This document shows, piece by piece, positions 17,873 to 26,525 of a stretch of 64,000 nt of DNA. The notes beneath the pieces were generated by a model. The model was not told where the DNA came from and searched no databases. It saw only the letters and a program-made list of their open reading frames with translations. The translations under genes and the position numbers were made by a program. Each line of letters opens with the position of its first letter. Positions within the stretch are counted from its first letter, which is position 1. This DNA is from Rhizobium sp. Q54 (GTDB lineage: Bacteria; Pseudomonadota; Alphaproteobacteria; Micropepsales; Micropepsaceae), in the NCBI GenBank assembly GCA_945860165.1, contig CAMAPL010000002.1:1-64000 (forward strand), written 5' to 3'.

Positions 17873-18708
17873 CGATGAATGCGGGCATTGTCGGATGGCC
17901 GGTGACGCATTCGCTGTCGCCGGTACTGCACGGCTACTGGCTGAAAGAACACGGTATCGACGGCGAGATGCTGCGGTTGCCCGCCAGCTCCGAAGAGTTC
18001 GGCGCCGTGATCGCGCGCGCCCGTGCCGAGGGGTTCAAGGGCGTTAATGTCACCGTGCCGCACAAGGAAAGTGCCTTTGCGTTGGCCGACCGGCTGGATG
18101 CTTCCGCCAAGGTGGCGGGCGCGGCGAACCTTTTGGTATTTCATGACGGCGCCATTGAAGGGCGCAACACCGACAGTTATGGCCTAGCGCAATCTCTGCA
18201 CGAAAATCTCGGCACCCTGGCCGGGACAAGCGTGGTGCTGCTGGGCGCGGGTGGTGCGGCGCGCGGCGCGGTGCTGGCGCTGGAAAGCGTGGGCGCGGCG
18301 TCGATCCACATTCTCAACCGCGATGCGGGCCGCGCCGCAATACTGGCGCAATCCCTGACCCCGCACGTCAACGCGCAACTGTTTCCAGGTGCGCTGACCG
18401 ATTGGCCCGCGGTTGCTGGCAGCGTTGCGCTTGTGGTCAACAGCACCAGCGCGGGGATGAGCGGCAACCCGCCGCTCGATCTCGACCTGGCGGCGCTGCC
18501 CGCTTCGGCGGCGGTTTGCGACATCGTCTACAAGCCGCTGGAAACTGAGCTGCTCCGCGACGCCAAAGCGCGTGGTCATCAGATCATCGACGGACTGGGC
18601 ATGCTGATGCACCAGGCCGTACCGTCCTTCGAGGCATTTTTCGGTGTGCGGCCCGAAGTAACGCAAGGCCTGCGCGATGCGCTGGTGGCGGTGCTGCGTG
18701 CGCAGTAA
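17869..18708 (+). CDS. aroE: Shikimate dehydrogenase AroE
   Basis: AroE reduces 3-dehydroshikimate to shikimate with NADPH in aromatic amino-acid synthesis. At 279 aa it has the shikimate-binding VGWPVTHSLSPVLHGYWL and NVTVPHKE (catalytic Lys and later Asp in GRNTDSYG), and the NADP-binding VLLGAGGAARGAV loop. The start overlaps maf and the end overlaps coaE by 11 bases, so it belongs to the ppsR-maf-aroE-coaE-dnaQ unit. Confidence 0.96.
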   Translation: MTMNAGIVGWPVTHSLSPVLHGYWLKEHGIDGEMLRLPASSEEFGAVIARARAEGFKGVNVTVPHKESAFALADRLDASAKVAGAANLLVFHDGAIEGRNTDSYGLAQSLHENLGTLAGTSVVLLGAGGAARGAVLALESVGAASIHILNRDAGRAAILAQSLTPHVNAQLFPGALTDWPAVAGSVALVVNSTSAGMSGNPPLDLDLAALPASAAVCDIVYKPLETELLRDAKARGHQIIDGLGMLMHQAVPSFEAFFGVRPEVTQGLRDALVAVLRAQ

Positions 18709-19288
18709 GCCTTTTGTGATCGGTCTGACCGGCTCGATAGGCATGGGCAAAAGCGAAACCGCCAAACTGTTTGCAGGCGAGCGCATCCCGGTGTTCGACG
18801 CCGATGCGGTGGTGCACGCGCTTTACGCCGGCGAGGCGGCAGCGATGATAGAGGCGGCCTTTCCCGGCAGCACGAAAAACGGCGCGGTGGACCGCGCCGC
18901 GCTGGCACGGCTGGTGACCGGCGACGGCGCGGCACTGGCGCGGCTGGAAAGCCTGATGCATCCGCTGGTGGCCGAGCGGCGGATCAAATTCCTGGAAAAC
19001 ACCCAGGCGCCCATTGTGCTGCTGGATATTCCCCTGCTGCTGGAAACGGCTACCCCGGCGGATGCCGTGGTGGCGGCGACTGCGCCGCAAGCCGTCCAGC
19101 GCCAGCGTGTCCTGGCCCGCCCCGGCATGACGGAAGAAAAATTTGCCGCCCTCACGGCGCGCCAGATGAGCGACGCGCAAAAGCGTGCACAGGCCGATTA
19201 CCTGGTGATGACCGACAAGGGCTTGGATGATGCCCGCGAACAGGTGAAAATGATCTTGGCGGATGTGCGGGCAAAGTTAGATGCGTGA
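18698..19288 (+). CDS. coaE: Dephospho-CoA kinase CoaE
   Basis: CoaE phosphorylates dephospho-CoA, the last step of coenzyme A synthesis. The P-loop GLTGSIGMGKSETA and the FDADAVVHALY, MHPLV and LDIPLLLE segments are all present. GTG 18698 gives RSKPFVIGLTGS directly at the normal N terminus (196 aa) and overlaps aroE by 11 bases; an upstream start would add unrelated residues. It overlaps dnaQ by eight bases. Confidence 0.96.
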   Translation: MRSKPFVIGLTGSIGMGKSETAKLFAGERIPVFDADAVVHALYAGEAAAMIEAAFPGSTKNGAVDRAALARLVTGDGAALARLESLMHPLVAERRIKFLENTQAPIVLLDIPLLLETATPADAVVAATAPQAVQRQRVLARPGMTEEKFAALTARQMSDAQKRAQADYLVMTDKGLDDAREQVKMILADVRAKLDA

Positions 19289-19967
19289 AATTGTTTTCGA
19301 CACCGAAACCACCGGCTTTGAGCCAAGTGATGGCCATCGCATCGTCGAGATCGGCTGTGTTGAGCTGGTGGACCATTTCCCCACCGGCCGCACCCTGCAG
19401 TTTTACCTGAATCCCGAGCGTGACGTTCCCATGGAATCCCAGCGCGTGCATGGCCTGTCGGCGGAGTTCCTGGCCGACAAAGCCTTGTTCGCCCATGTGG
19501 TGGACGAGTTCCTGGAATTTCTCGGCGACGCGCCGCTTGTGATTCACAATGCCAGCTTCGACATCAAGTTCATCAATGCCGAACTGAAGCGGGTGGGCCG
19601 CGGCCCCATTCCTTTGGCCCGCTCCATCGACACAATCGAAATCGCCAAGCGCAAGTTTCCGGGGGCGCGCTATTCACTGGACGAGCTCTGCAAGCGCTTC
19701 GGCGTCGACCTCACCGCGCGCACCAAGCATGGCGCGCTGCTGGATGCCCAACTGACCGCAGAAATCTATCTGGAACTGGTGGGCGGCCGGCAGAAGGGCC
19801 TGATGTTGGCGCCGGTGGAAGTCGCCGCCGCACATGCCGGCGAGCCGGTGCGTGCGGCGCGCCAGCGTCCCGAGAAGCTGCTGCCACAGATCACCGCCAT
19901 GGAAATCGAAATCCACGCCACTTTCATCGCCAAAGAGATCGGCGAGAAGAACCTCTGGAATTCATAG
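19281..19967 (+). CDS. dnaQ: DNA polymerase III epsilon subunit DnaQ
   Basis: DnaQ is the 3'-5' proofreading exonuclease of the replicative polymerase. The DEDDh residues are visible in FDTETTGFEP (D and E), HNASFDIKFIN (D) and TKHGALLDA (H and D). At 228 aa it has the usual size, with a C-terminal tail that should contact the alpha subunit. ATG 19281 overlaps coaE. It is the last gene of the rightward ppsR operon; a palindromic repeat follows and secB converges on it. Confidence 0.95.
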   Translation: MREIVFDTETTGFEPSDGHRIVEIGCVELVDHFPTGRTLQFYLNPERDVPMESQRVHGLSAEFLADKALFAHVVDEFLEFLGDAPLVIHNASFDIKFINAELKRVGRGPIPLARSIDTIEIAKRKFPGARYSLDELCKRFGVDLTARTKHGALLDAQLTAEIYLELVGGRQKGLMLAPVEVAAAHAGEPVRAARQRPEKLLPQITAMEIEIHATFIAKEIGEKNLWNS

Positions 19968-19973
19968 AAAACC

Positions 19974-20054
19974 TGTCATTCCCGCGAAAGCGGGAAACCG
20001 CCTTGCCCAATGGCACATGCTGAAAAATGGATCCCCGCTTTCGCGGGGATGACA
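19974..20054. repeat. Inverted palindromic repeat between convergent dnaQ and secB
   Basis: Outer arms TGTCATtCCCGC and GCGGGGATGACA are inverted copies, and each arm is itself a small hairpin (CCCGCGAAAGCGGG and CCCCGCTTTCGCGGGG). This is the common proteobacterial intergenic repeat of the type GTCATTCCCGCGAAAGCGGG. Lying between converging stops, it probably also works as a bidirectional terminator. Confidence 0.7.
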
Positions 20055-20061
20055 AGCGGGT

Positions 20062-20547
20062 TTAGGCGGTGCCTTGCGGCACTCCACCGGCCGGCTGACC
20101 CGCAGCCTGGGCCACGCGCGCCTGGTACAAGGCCATAAAGTCGATCGGCTCGATCATCAGGGGCGGCATGCCGCCGTCGCGCACCACATCGGACACGATG
20201 CGGCGGACGAAGGGGAACAGCATGTGCGGCGCCTGGATCAGCAGGATCGCCTGCTGGGTGGCGGTATCGGGCACATTGCGCAGCTGGAACACGCCCGCAT
20301 AGGCCACTTCGAGCAGGAAAAGCGCCTTTTCCTCGTTCTTGGCGTCGACGCGGATCTTCAGCTCGACCTCGAAAACCTCGTCCTCGACCCGCTTGGCGTT
20401 CAGGTCCACGGCCAGATCGATCTGGGGCCGCTGGGCGATTTCCGTCACCGCGCCCGGATTTTCAAAGGACAAGTCCTTGATGTACTGGGCCATGACCTGG
20501 AGGTTGGGCACCGCGGGGGCGTTAGACGTGGTTCCTTCGCTGCTCAT
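20062..20547 (-). CDS. secB: Protein-export chaperone SecB
   Basis: SecB is the cytosolic tetrameric chaperone that keeps secretory proteins unfolded and passes them to SecA. At 161 aa it has the typical N-terminal YIKDLSFENP, the LLEVAYAGVFQL strand and FPFVRRIVSDVVRDGGMPPLMIEPIDF near the C terminus. Its neighbours dnaQ and the Tim44-like gene match the usual alphaproteobacterial order. The divergent 175-base gap to the Tim44-like gene should contain both promoters. Confidence 0.96.
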   Translation of the reverse strand: MSSEGTTSNAPAVPNLQVMAQYIKDLSFENPGAVTEIAQRPQIDLAVDLNAKRVEDEVFEVELKIRVDAKNEEKALFLLEVAYAGVFQLRNVPDTATQQAILLIQAPHMLFPFVRRIVSDVVRDGGMPPLMIEPIDFMALYQARVAQAAGQPAGGVPQGTA

Positions 20548-20722
20548 TATGGTAATCTTCCTGTTTGAACTCGGGGCCGCCCGACGGGTCTTGTGGCTGA
20601 ATGCGGCCCGCGCGCTACCATGGATTGCGCGGGGCTGACAAGGAAAAGCACTTCACAAGCCTTGTCCCGGGCGGCTAGGGTCCGGCCATATGGGGCGGGC
20701 CGGGTAGTCAAAGGTTGCATCA

Positions 20723-21307
20723 ATGCCGGATTCGCAAACATTGGGACTTTTCATCGCCGCCACCCTGGCCGGCATTGTCTGTTTTCGCCTGTACATGGTC
20801 CTGGGGCGGCGTACCGGCCATGAGCCGCCGCCGCAGGCAAGGCCCTCGCCCCTGAGCGCGCCCACACCGGTGGCGCAGCCGGTACCCGCCGCGCTGGAAG
20901 CCCCGACCCCCACCGCCAAGGGCGGGTTGCTGGAGATCCAGCTAGCCGACCGGAGTTTCGATGCGGCCCGTTTCCTCGGCGGCGCGCAGCAGGCTTACAC
21001 CATGATCGTGGATGCCTTCGCGCGCGGCGACCGTGACGCCTTGAAGCCCTTATTGTCGCCCGACGTGATGGCCGCCTTTGACGGTGCGATCACCGGGCGC
21101 AGCGAGCCGCCCGCGCCGCTCACAAAATTGTCCGACGCCAAGATCGTCAACGCCGTGCTGGACGGCCGGCAGGCGGAAATCACCGTCGCCTTCACGGCGG
21201 AATTCGATGCCGGTCCGATCACCGATGTCTGGACCTTCGCGCGCAATGTCGATGCCCGCGACCCCAACTGGCTGCTGATCACCACCGCCGGTGACATGCC
21301 CGGATGA
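20723..21307 (+). CDS. Tim44/TimA family membrane-anchored protein
   Basis: This 194-aa protein has one N-terminal membrane helix (LGLFIAATLAGIVCFRLYMVLG), a Pro-rich linker and a C-terminal Tim44-like domain (about 75-190; AYTMIVDAFARGDRDALKPLLSPDV). Alphaproteobacterial relatives (TimA) are the presumed ancestors of mitochondrial Tim44 and are thought to act at the inner membrane, but their role is not well defined. Its stop overlaps the mltA start (ATGA), the common arrangement Tim44-mltA-smr. Confidence 0.88.
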   Translation: MPDSQTLGLFIAATLAGIVCFRLYMVLGRRTGHEPPPQARPSPLSAPTPVAQPVPAALEAPTPTAKGGLLEIQLADRSFDAARFLGGAQQAYTMIVDAFARGDRDALKPLLSPDVMAAFDGAITGRSEPPAPLTKLSDAKIVNAVLDGRQAEITVAFTAEFDAGPITDVWTFARNVDARDPNWLLITTAGDMPG

Positions 21308-22464
21308 GGGCAGTGCGTTTCCTGATTCTGGCTGCCGTGATCGGCGCGCTGTCGGGCTGCGCCAGCCAGGCCCCCAAACCACCCGCCCCTGAATCCTGGA
21401 GCATGACACGCGTCAGTTTTGATGCGCTGCCGGGATGGGATGGCGCCGCGCTTGAGGCGGCGCTGCAATCCTTCCGGCGCAGCTGCGCCGTGCTGGCGGC
21501 AAAACCAGACAGTGCGGCAATGGGCGGCGCGGGCTATGCCGGCACCGTGGCCGACTGGCGCAGTGTTTGCGCAGGCGCGAGCGGCGGCGCCAAAACATTT
21601 TTTCAATCCAATTTCACGCCTTTTGCGCTGACCGGCGGCGCAGGCTTGTTCACCGGCTATTACGAGCCGGAAATTCGCGGCAACCGCACGCGGCAGGGCG
21701 CGTATCAGACGCCGGTCCACGGCCTGCCGCCCGACCTGGTGCGCGTTGACATTGGCCAGTTCATTCCCAAGCTGAAAGGCGAGCGTGTTTCGGGGCGGGT
21801 GTCGGGCCATGCCCTGGTGCCCTATGCCAACCGGGCTCAGATCAATACCGCCTCCGATGCGCCGGTCCTGTTCTATACCGACGATCCGGTGGCGTTTTTC
21901 TTCCTGCAGATTCAGGGGTCGGGCCGGATCGTCTTCGATGATGGCGGCAGCGCGCGCATCGGCTATGCTGGCGAGAATGGCCGCCCCTATACCGCCATCG
22001 GCCGCACTTTGATCGCCGAAGGCGCGCTGACCCGCGAGACTGTTTCGCTGCAAACCATCCGCGCCTGGCTGCTGGCCAATCCTGCCCGCGCCCGCAGCGT
22101 GATGGAAGGCAATGAAAGCTACATCTTCTTTGAAGAAAAACCGCTGGGGGACACGGCGCTGGGCAGCACCGGTTCGCTGGGCGTGGCGCTGACGCCCGGG
22201 GCCAGCCTGGCGGTGGACCCGCGCATTCATGCCCTGGGCGCGCCTTTTTATCTCGATGCCGGCGGACCCGATCCGATGCGCGGCCTTTTGGTAGCGCAGG
22301 ATATTGGCGGCGCCATTCGCGGCGCAGTGCGCGGCGACATCTTTTTCGGCTTTGGCGCGGAGGCAGAGCGCCGCGCCGGTGCGATGAAGGCGCCGGGGCG
22401 GCTCTATCTGCTTTTGCCCAACGCCTTGGCCGAGAAAACCGGGGCATCGAGAAGCTGGCCATGA
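21304..22464 (+). CDS. mltA: Membrane-bound lytic murein transglycosylase A (MltA)
   Basis: MltA cleaves peptidoglycan glycan strands, giving 1,6-anhydro-muropeptides. At 386 aa it has a lipoprotein signal with lipobox LSGC (C19), the MltA core FTGYYEPEIRGNR and LVPYANRAQI, FFLQIQGSGRI, and a C-terminal 3D domain with the catalytic-Asp region AQDIGGAIRG and RGDIFFGFG. It is predicted to be anchored in the outer membrane. It is coupled by ATGA overlaps to the Tim44-like gene and to the Smr gene. Its products could feed the AmpG-like importer at 38-39.7 kb. Confidence 0.95.
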   Translation: MRAVRFLILAAVIGALSGCASQAPKPPAPESWSMTRVSFDALPGWDGAALEAALQSFRRSCAVLAAKPDSAAMGGAGYAGTVADWRSVCAGASGGAKTFFQSNFTPFALTGGAGLFTGYYEPEIRGNRTRQGAYQTPVHGLPPDLVRVDIGQFIPKLKGERVSGRVSGHALVPYANRAQINTASDAPVLFYTDDPVAFFFLQIQGSGRIVFDDGGSARIGYAGENGRPYTAIGRTLIAEGALTRETVSLQTIRAWLLANPARARSVMEGNESYIFFEEKPLGDTALGSTGSLGVALTPGASLAVDPRIHALGAPFYLDAGGPDPMRGLLVAQDIGGAIRGAVRGDIFFGFGAEAERRAGAMKAPGRLYLLLPNALAEKTGASRSWP

Positions 22465-22934
22465 GCCGCCGCAAGGTCAGCGACGAGGAGCGCAAGCAGT
22501 TCGAGCAGGATTTCCTGGAGGCGCGGCCCATAAAAATCGCCGCGTCCAAAGCTAACGCGAAGAAAAGAAACGCCGCATTGCAGCCCAGCGGCGTCAATGG
22601 CGCCACCAAAGATCGTCTGCGGCGCGGCCTGCTGGAGCCGGACGCCAAGCTCAACCTGCATGGCATGACCGAAGCCGCTGCCTATCGCGCCCTAGGCAAA
22701 TTTCTGATTGGCGCGCGGCAGCGCGGCAACCGGTTGATTTTGGTGGTGACCGGAAAAGGTAATCCCCGCAAGGAGGAAAGCGCCAGCTGGATGGCGTCGC
22801 CGCATGGCGTGCTCAAGCAGATGGTGCCGCGCTGGCTGAAGGAGCCGGAGCTGGCGGCGCTGATCGCCAGTACCAGACCCGCGCATGTCCGCCATGGCGG
22901 CGGCGGCGCGCTCTATGTCTATTTGCGTAAATAG
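22461..22934 (+). CDS. Smr-domain protein
   Basis: This 157-aa protein has a charged N terminus and a C-terminal Smr domain: LNLHGMTEAAAYRAL, LILVVTGKGNP and the final VRHGGGGALYVYLRK. The domain is found in MutS2 and in stand-alone nucleases that act on branched DNA or on mRNA of stalled ribosomes. The H-G motif after LDLH is present, so activity is plausible, but the substrate is unknown. It overlaps mltA by ATGA. Confidence 0.92.
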   Translation: MSRRKVSDEERKQFEQDFLEARPIKIAASKANAKKRNAALQPSGVNGATKDRLRRGLLEPDAKLNLHGMTEAAAYRALGKFLIGARQRGNRLILVVTGKGNPRKEESASWMASPHGVLKQMVPRWLKEPELAALIASTRPAHVRHGGGGALYVYLRK

Positions 22935-22937
22935 CCC

Positions 22938-23354
22938 ATGAAACAGGCGCAGCGCACTCTCACCGTGCCAACCCATGGGCCGGGGCTTTATGAATTCACC
23001 GATGCGCTGGGCGATTTCGTGCGCATCGCGGCGATCGAGAACGGGCTGCTCACCTGCTTCATCCGCCACACCTCGGCCTCGCTCCTGATCCAGGAAAATG
23101 CCGATCCCGATGTATGTAAGGATTTGCAGAGCTTCTTCGCCCACCTGGCGGCTCCCGGCATGAACTACTGTCATACGGCGGAAGGCCCCGATGACATGCC
23201 GTCGCATATCCGCTCGGCGCTGACGCAAACTTCCATCGGGATTCCATTACACAAGGGCCGGCTGGCGCTGGGTACCTGGCAGGGGATTTACGTCTTCGAG
23301 CATCGCGACGCACCGCATCAGCGGGAGGTTACCCTGCATCTGATAGGCGAATGA
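22938..23354 (+). CDS. UPF0047/YjbQ family protein
   Basis: This 138-aa protein belongs to the YjbQ family, compact trimeric proteins for which weak thiamin-phosphate-synthase-like activity was reported; the physiological role is unclear. Conserved stretches are FIRHTSASLLIQENADPDV, MPSHIRSAL and LALGTWQGIYVFEHR. It starts three bases after the Smr gene and ends this rightward unit. A palindromic repeat directly follows its stop. Confidence 0.92.
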   Translation: MKQAQRTLTVPTHGPGLYEFTDALGDFVRIAAIENGLLTCFIRHTSASLLIQENADPDVCKDLQSFFAHLAAPGMNYCHTAEGPDDMPSHIRSALTQTSIGIPLHKGRLALGTWQGIYVFEHRDAPHQREVTLHLIGE

Positions 23355-23416
23355 TCCTCATGCTTCGACGGGCTCAGCATGAGGATATCCTCACCCTGAG
23401 CTTGTCGAAGGGTGAG
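23354..23416. repeat. Two adjacent hairpins between convergent yjbQ and pfkB-type genes
   Basis: The arms ATCCTCATGC/GCATGAGGAT (23354-23386) and CTCACCCT/AGGGTGAG (23390-23416) flank CTTCGACGGGCTCA and its inverted relative GAGCTTGTCGAAG. This is a widespread alphaproteobacterial repeat type (CACCCTGAGCTTGTCGAAGG). The placement between two converging stops suits a bidirectional terminator. Confidence 0.65.
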
Positions 23417-23417
23417 C

Positions 23418-24431
23418 TTAGATCAGCCCGGCTTTGGCCGCGAGTTCCTTGAGCGAGGCCTCGGGCCGCGCGCCATAGTGCGAAATCACTTCCGCTGCCG
23501 CCAGCGCGCCAAGCTTTCCGCAATCGGCCAGCCCCTTGCCATTGGTCATGCCATAGAGAAATCCGGCGGCGAACTGGTCGCCCGCGCCGGTGGTGTCGAT
23601 CACGCGGCTAACCGGCGCGGCGGGAACGACATGTTCCTGGCCTTCTTCGATGATGACGCAGCCCTTGGCCGAGCGCGTCAGGGCAGCGATCCCGCCCCAC
23701 TGCTTGGCTGCGGCGATCACGCCGTCAAAGCTGTCCTGCTGAAACAGCGCCTTGGCCTCGTCCTCATTGGCGAACAGGATGTTCACATCCTTGTCCAGCA
23801 GATGCAGGAATTCGTCACGGAAGCGTCCGACACAGAAAGAATCCGACAGCGACAGGGCAATGCGCCCCCCCGCGCCCTTCACGGCGGCAATCGCCTTGCG
23901 CGCCGCCTGCTTGGCTTCGTCCCGGTCCCACAGATAGCCCTCGATATAGAGGATGCGGGCGCCCGCGACCTGTTCTTCGTCGATATCGTCCGGCACCAGT
24001 TCGCGGCAGGCGCCCAGATAGGTGCTCATGCTGCGCTGACCGTCCGGCGTCACCGCGATCATGCAGGTGGCGGTGGAGGAACCCTGGCAGGCCGGCGCGG
24101 TGGTGAAGGTCATGCCCAGGCTGGCCATGGAGTCGCCGAACACCTTGCCCAGCCGATCGTCGAATACCTTGCCGACAAACACGCCGTTGCCGCCCAGCGA
24201 GGCGATGCCCGCCATGGTGTTGGCGGCCGAGCCGCCCGCCACTTCATGCACGCTGCTCATGGTCTGCTGATTGTCGGCCAGCAGCTTGAGCAGTTCCTTG
24301 GCGCGGAACTCGTCAATCAGGGTCATGCCGCCCTTGGCGATGCGATGGTTCAGCAGGAACCGGTCACCCACCGAGGCGATGACATCCACAATGGCATTGC
24401 CCAGACCGGCGACATCATACTGCTGCGACAT
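23418..24431 (-). CDS. PfkB family sugar/adenosine kinase
   Basis: This 337-aa ribokinase-fold kinase begins YDVAGLGNAIVDVIA and carries the PfkB signatures GGSAANTMAGIASLGG and DTTGAGDQFAAGFLYG with the catalytic Asp. The overall look is closest to alphaproteobacterial adenosine kinases, which phosphorylate adenosine to AMP, but sequence alone does not exclude another nucleoside or sugar. It stands alone, convergent with yjbQ. Confidence 0.88.
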   Translation of the reverse strand: MSQQYDVAGLGNAIVDVIASVGDRFLLNHRIAKGGMTLIDEFRAKELLKLLADNQQTMSSVHEVAGGSAANTMAGIASLGGNGVFVGKVFDDRLGKVFGDSMASLGMTFTTAPACQGSSTATCMIAVTPDGQRSMSTYLGACRELVPDDIDEEQVAGARILYIEGYLWDRDEAKQAARKAIAAVKGAGGRIALSLSDSFCVGRFRDEFLHLLDKDVNILFANEDEAKALFQQDSFDGVIAAAKQWGGIAALTRSAKGCVIIEEGQEHVVPAAPVSRVIDTTGAGDQFAAGFLYGMTNGKGLADCGKLGALAAAEVISHYGARPEASLKELAAKAGLI

Positions 24432-24488
24432 GCAAACCCCCGCGAAACTCGGTTTCGCTTATACGGGATAGGGCCGGGGCTGCAAGCG

Positions 24489-24523
24489 CCTCCCCCGCTG
24501 CGCGAAGCGCCAGGCGGGGGAGG
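24489..24523. repeat. REP-like hairpin CCTCCCCCGC/GCGGGGGAGG
   Basis: Ten-base perfect arms enclose a 15-base loop containing GCGCGAAGCGC. It has the same arm type as 902-935 and 50947-50978. It lies in the divergent gap between the PfkB gene and the small lipoprotein. Confidence 0.55.
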
Positions 24524-24573
24524 GGGGAAAAGAAGCACTTGTGAGACCAAAAAGACTGGTGCAGAAGGCCGAC

Positions 24574-24936
24574 ATGATCCGCCGCTTCGCCTGTCTTTTT
24601 GTTGCTTTGCTGGCCGCCGGCTGTGCCAATCAGGCGCCGCGCCAGCCCCGCGCCGCCGCAGCCATTCCCAGCACCCCGCCGCGCGGCGAACCGCCCGGCT
24701 ACTTCAACCTTTCGGCCGCGGCCCTGCAGGCGGTGTTCGGCCGCCCGGCCTTTGTCCGCAAGGATGGTACCATCGAGATGTGGCGCTATGACGGCACGGC
24801 CTGCCGCGCCTTTTTCTTTTTCTATGGTGCGCCCTTGGCGGTGCGCCATGTCGAGACCCTGCCGCATGGCGTGAGAGCGGCGGCGGACGATGGCTGCCTC
24901 ACCGCGCTCCGCGTTTCGCCATCGAAGACGCCATAA
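24574..24936 (+). CDS. Small secreted lipoprotein of unknown function
   Basis: This 120-aa protein has a lipoprotein signal (MIRRFACLFVALLAAGC, Cys at 17). The mature part has a Pro-rich linker and a small domain with LQAVFGRPAFVRKDGTIEMWRYDGTACRAFFFFY. That FGRP-x5-DG-x4-WRY-x7-C pattern resembles SmpA/BamE-like or related small outer-membrane lipoprotein domains seen in Alphaproteobacteria; I cannot name the family with confidence. ATG 24574 is chosen because it starts the signal peptide; the open frame extends 11 codons upstream. Confidence 0.75.
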   Translation: MIRRFACLFVALLAAGCANQAPRQPRAAAAIPSTPPRGEPPGYFNLSAAALQAVFGRPAFVRKDGTIEMWRYDGTACRAFFFFYGAPLAVRHVETLPHGVRAAADDGCLTALRVSPSKTP

Positions 24937-24949
24937 ACAACTTCTCCAT

Positions 24950-25018
24950 GGGCGGGCTTGGCCCGTCCATCCAGCAGCTGATGAAGCAAAGTTGGATGGC
25001 CGGGTTAAACCCGGCCAT
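24950..25018. repeat. Palindromic repeat/terminator between convergent lipoprotein gene and nth
   Basis: An imperfect hairpin GGGCGGGC/GCCCGTCC (24950-24968) is followed by a perfect one, ATGGCCGGGTT/AACCCGGCCAT with a single-base centre (24996-25018). They lie between two converging genes. No T-tract is obvious, so terminator function is inferred from position. Confidence 0.5.
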
Positions 25019-25034
25019 GGTGAGATTGGTGAGG

Positions 25035-25715
25035 TTAACGGACTTTCGCGCGCGGTTTTTCCGGCGGCAGTTCTTTCGTCTTCTCTTTGAATCGGCAGAG
25101 ATCGCGCACCACACAGACCGGGCACAGGGGTTTCCTCGCCACGCAGGTGTAGCGGCCGTGCAGGATCAGCCAGTGATGGGCGTGGCTCTTGAAATGATCG
25201 GGCACGATCTTTTCCAGGCCCATCTCGACCTCGACCACAGTCTTGCCCGGCGCCAGGTTGGTGCGGTTCGAAACGCGGAAGATATGGGTGTCCACCGCGA
25301 TGGTCGGTTCGCCAAAGGCGACATTCAGCACCACATTTGCGGTCTTGCGCCCCACGCCCGGCAAGGCCTCCAGCGCCTCGCGGCTTTGCGGCACCTCGCC
25401 GCCATGCTGTTCCAGCAAAATTTTCGACAAGGCGATGACGTTCTTCGCCTTGCCGCGGTAAAGCCCGATTGTCTTGATCGCCTCGCTCAAGCCGGCTTCG
25501 CCCAGCGCCACCATCGTCTGCGGTGTGTTCACCGTCTTGAACAGCGGCGCGGTCGCCTTGTTGACGCCTTTATCGGTAGCCTGGGCCGACAGCGCCACGG
25601 CCACCAGCAAGGTATAGGGATTGACGTAGTTGAGCTCGGTCTTGGGCTCGGGCTCAAGCTTCTTCAGCCGCGCGAAAAACTCTTCGGCTTCGGCGGCTGT
25701 GAAACGCTTAGGCAT
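25035..25715 (-). CDS. nth: Endonuclease III (Nth)
   Basis: Nth is the DNA glycosylase/AP lyase that removes oxidised pyrimidines. At 226 aa it has the helix-hairpin-helix [14 protein letters not shown] with the catalytic Lys, [12 protein letters not shown] with the catalytic Asp, and the complete [4Fe-4S] loop C-x6-C-x2-C-x5-C near the C terminus. A basic tail ([10 protein letters not shown]) follows. The start overlaps the dapB end by eight bases, so the two are co-transcribed leftward. Confidence 0.97.
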   Translation of the reverse strand: MPKRFTAAEAEEFFARLKKLEPEPKTELNYVNPYTLLVAVALSAQATDKGVNKATAPLFKTVNTPQTMVALGEAGLSEAIKTIGLYRGKAKNVIALSKILLEQHGGEVPQSREALEALPGVGRKTANVVLNVAFGEPTIAVDTHIFRVSNRTNLAPGKTVVEVEMGLEKIVPDHFKSHAHHWLILHGRYTCVARKPLCPVCVVRDLCRFKEKTKELPPEKPRAKVR

Positions 25716-26517
25716 TCAACCCAAGCACATCCGTCATCGAATAAAGGCCGGGCTTCTGGCCGTGGCCCCAGCGCGCCGCCGTCAGCGCGCCATGCGAGAA
25801 GATGGAGCGGTCCTCGGCGGAATGGGAAAGCGTGATGCGCTCGCCGGTACCGGCGAAGATCACGGAATGTTCGCCCACCACACTGCCGCCGCGCAGGGCG
25901 GCAAAGCCGATATCGCCGTCCTTGCGCGCGCCGGTATGGCCATCGCGGGACTTGACCGCGTGCTTGCTAAGCGCCACCGCGCGGCCCTTGGCTGCCGCAT
26001 CGCCCAGCAGCAGGGCGGTACCCGATGGGGCATCCACCTTGTTGCGGTGATGCATTTCCAGAATCTCGATATCGTAATCTGCCAGCGCCTTGGCGGCCCG
26101 TTCCGCCAATGCCGCCAGCAGATTGACGCCCATGCTCATATTGCCGGATTTGACGATCACCGCATGGCGGGCGGCGGCGTTGATCCGGGCTTCGCCCTTT
26201 TCGTCAAAACCTGTGGTGCCGATGACATGGACGATGCGCGCCTGCGCCGCCAGGTCGGCCAGCATGGTGGAGACCATGGGGGTGGTGAAATCCACCACCG
26301 CCTGGGCATGGGCCAGCAGCGGTAGCGGATCGGCGGTGAGCATGATGCCATTGGGCTGCATCCCGGACAGGGTGCCGCTGTCCAGCCCCAGATTAGGATG
26401 GCCTTCCATTTCCAGCGCGCCGCACAAAGTGATGCCGGAGCCCTGTGCGATTTCGCGGATCAAAGTGCGCCCCATGCGTCCAGAGGCGCCGGTGACGACG
26501 ATTTTCAGGTCAGCCAT
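25708..26517 (-). CDS. dapB: 4-hydroxy-tetrahydrodipicolinate reductase DapB
   Basis: DapB reduces hydroxy-tetrahydrodipicolinate to tetrahydrodipicolinate in lysine and diaminopimelate synthesis. At 269 aa it has the NAD(P)-binding [33 protein letters not shown] and the catalytic/substrate motif [15 protein letters not shown]. It lies eight bases downstream of grpE, and the minus-strand order hrcA-grpE-dapB-nth is compatible with one transcription unit. Confidence 0.97.
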   Translation of the reverse strand: MADLKIVVTGASGRMGRTLIREIAQGSGITLCGALEMEGHPNLGLDSGTLSGMQPNGIMLTADPLPLLAHAQAVVDFTTPMVSTMLADLAAQARIVHVIGTTGFDEKGEARINAAARHAVIVKSGNMSMGVNLLAALAERAAKALADYDIEILEMHHRNKVDAPSGTALLLGDAAAKGRAVALSKHAVKSRDGHTGARKDGDIGFAALRGGSVVGEHSVIFAGTGERITLSHSAEDRSIFSHGALTAARWGHGQKPGLYSMTDVLGLNA

Positions 26518-26525
26518 GCGCCCCC

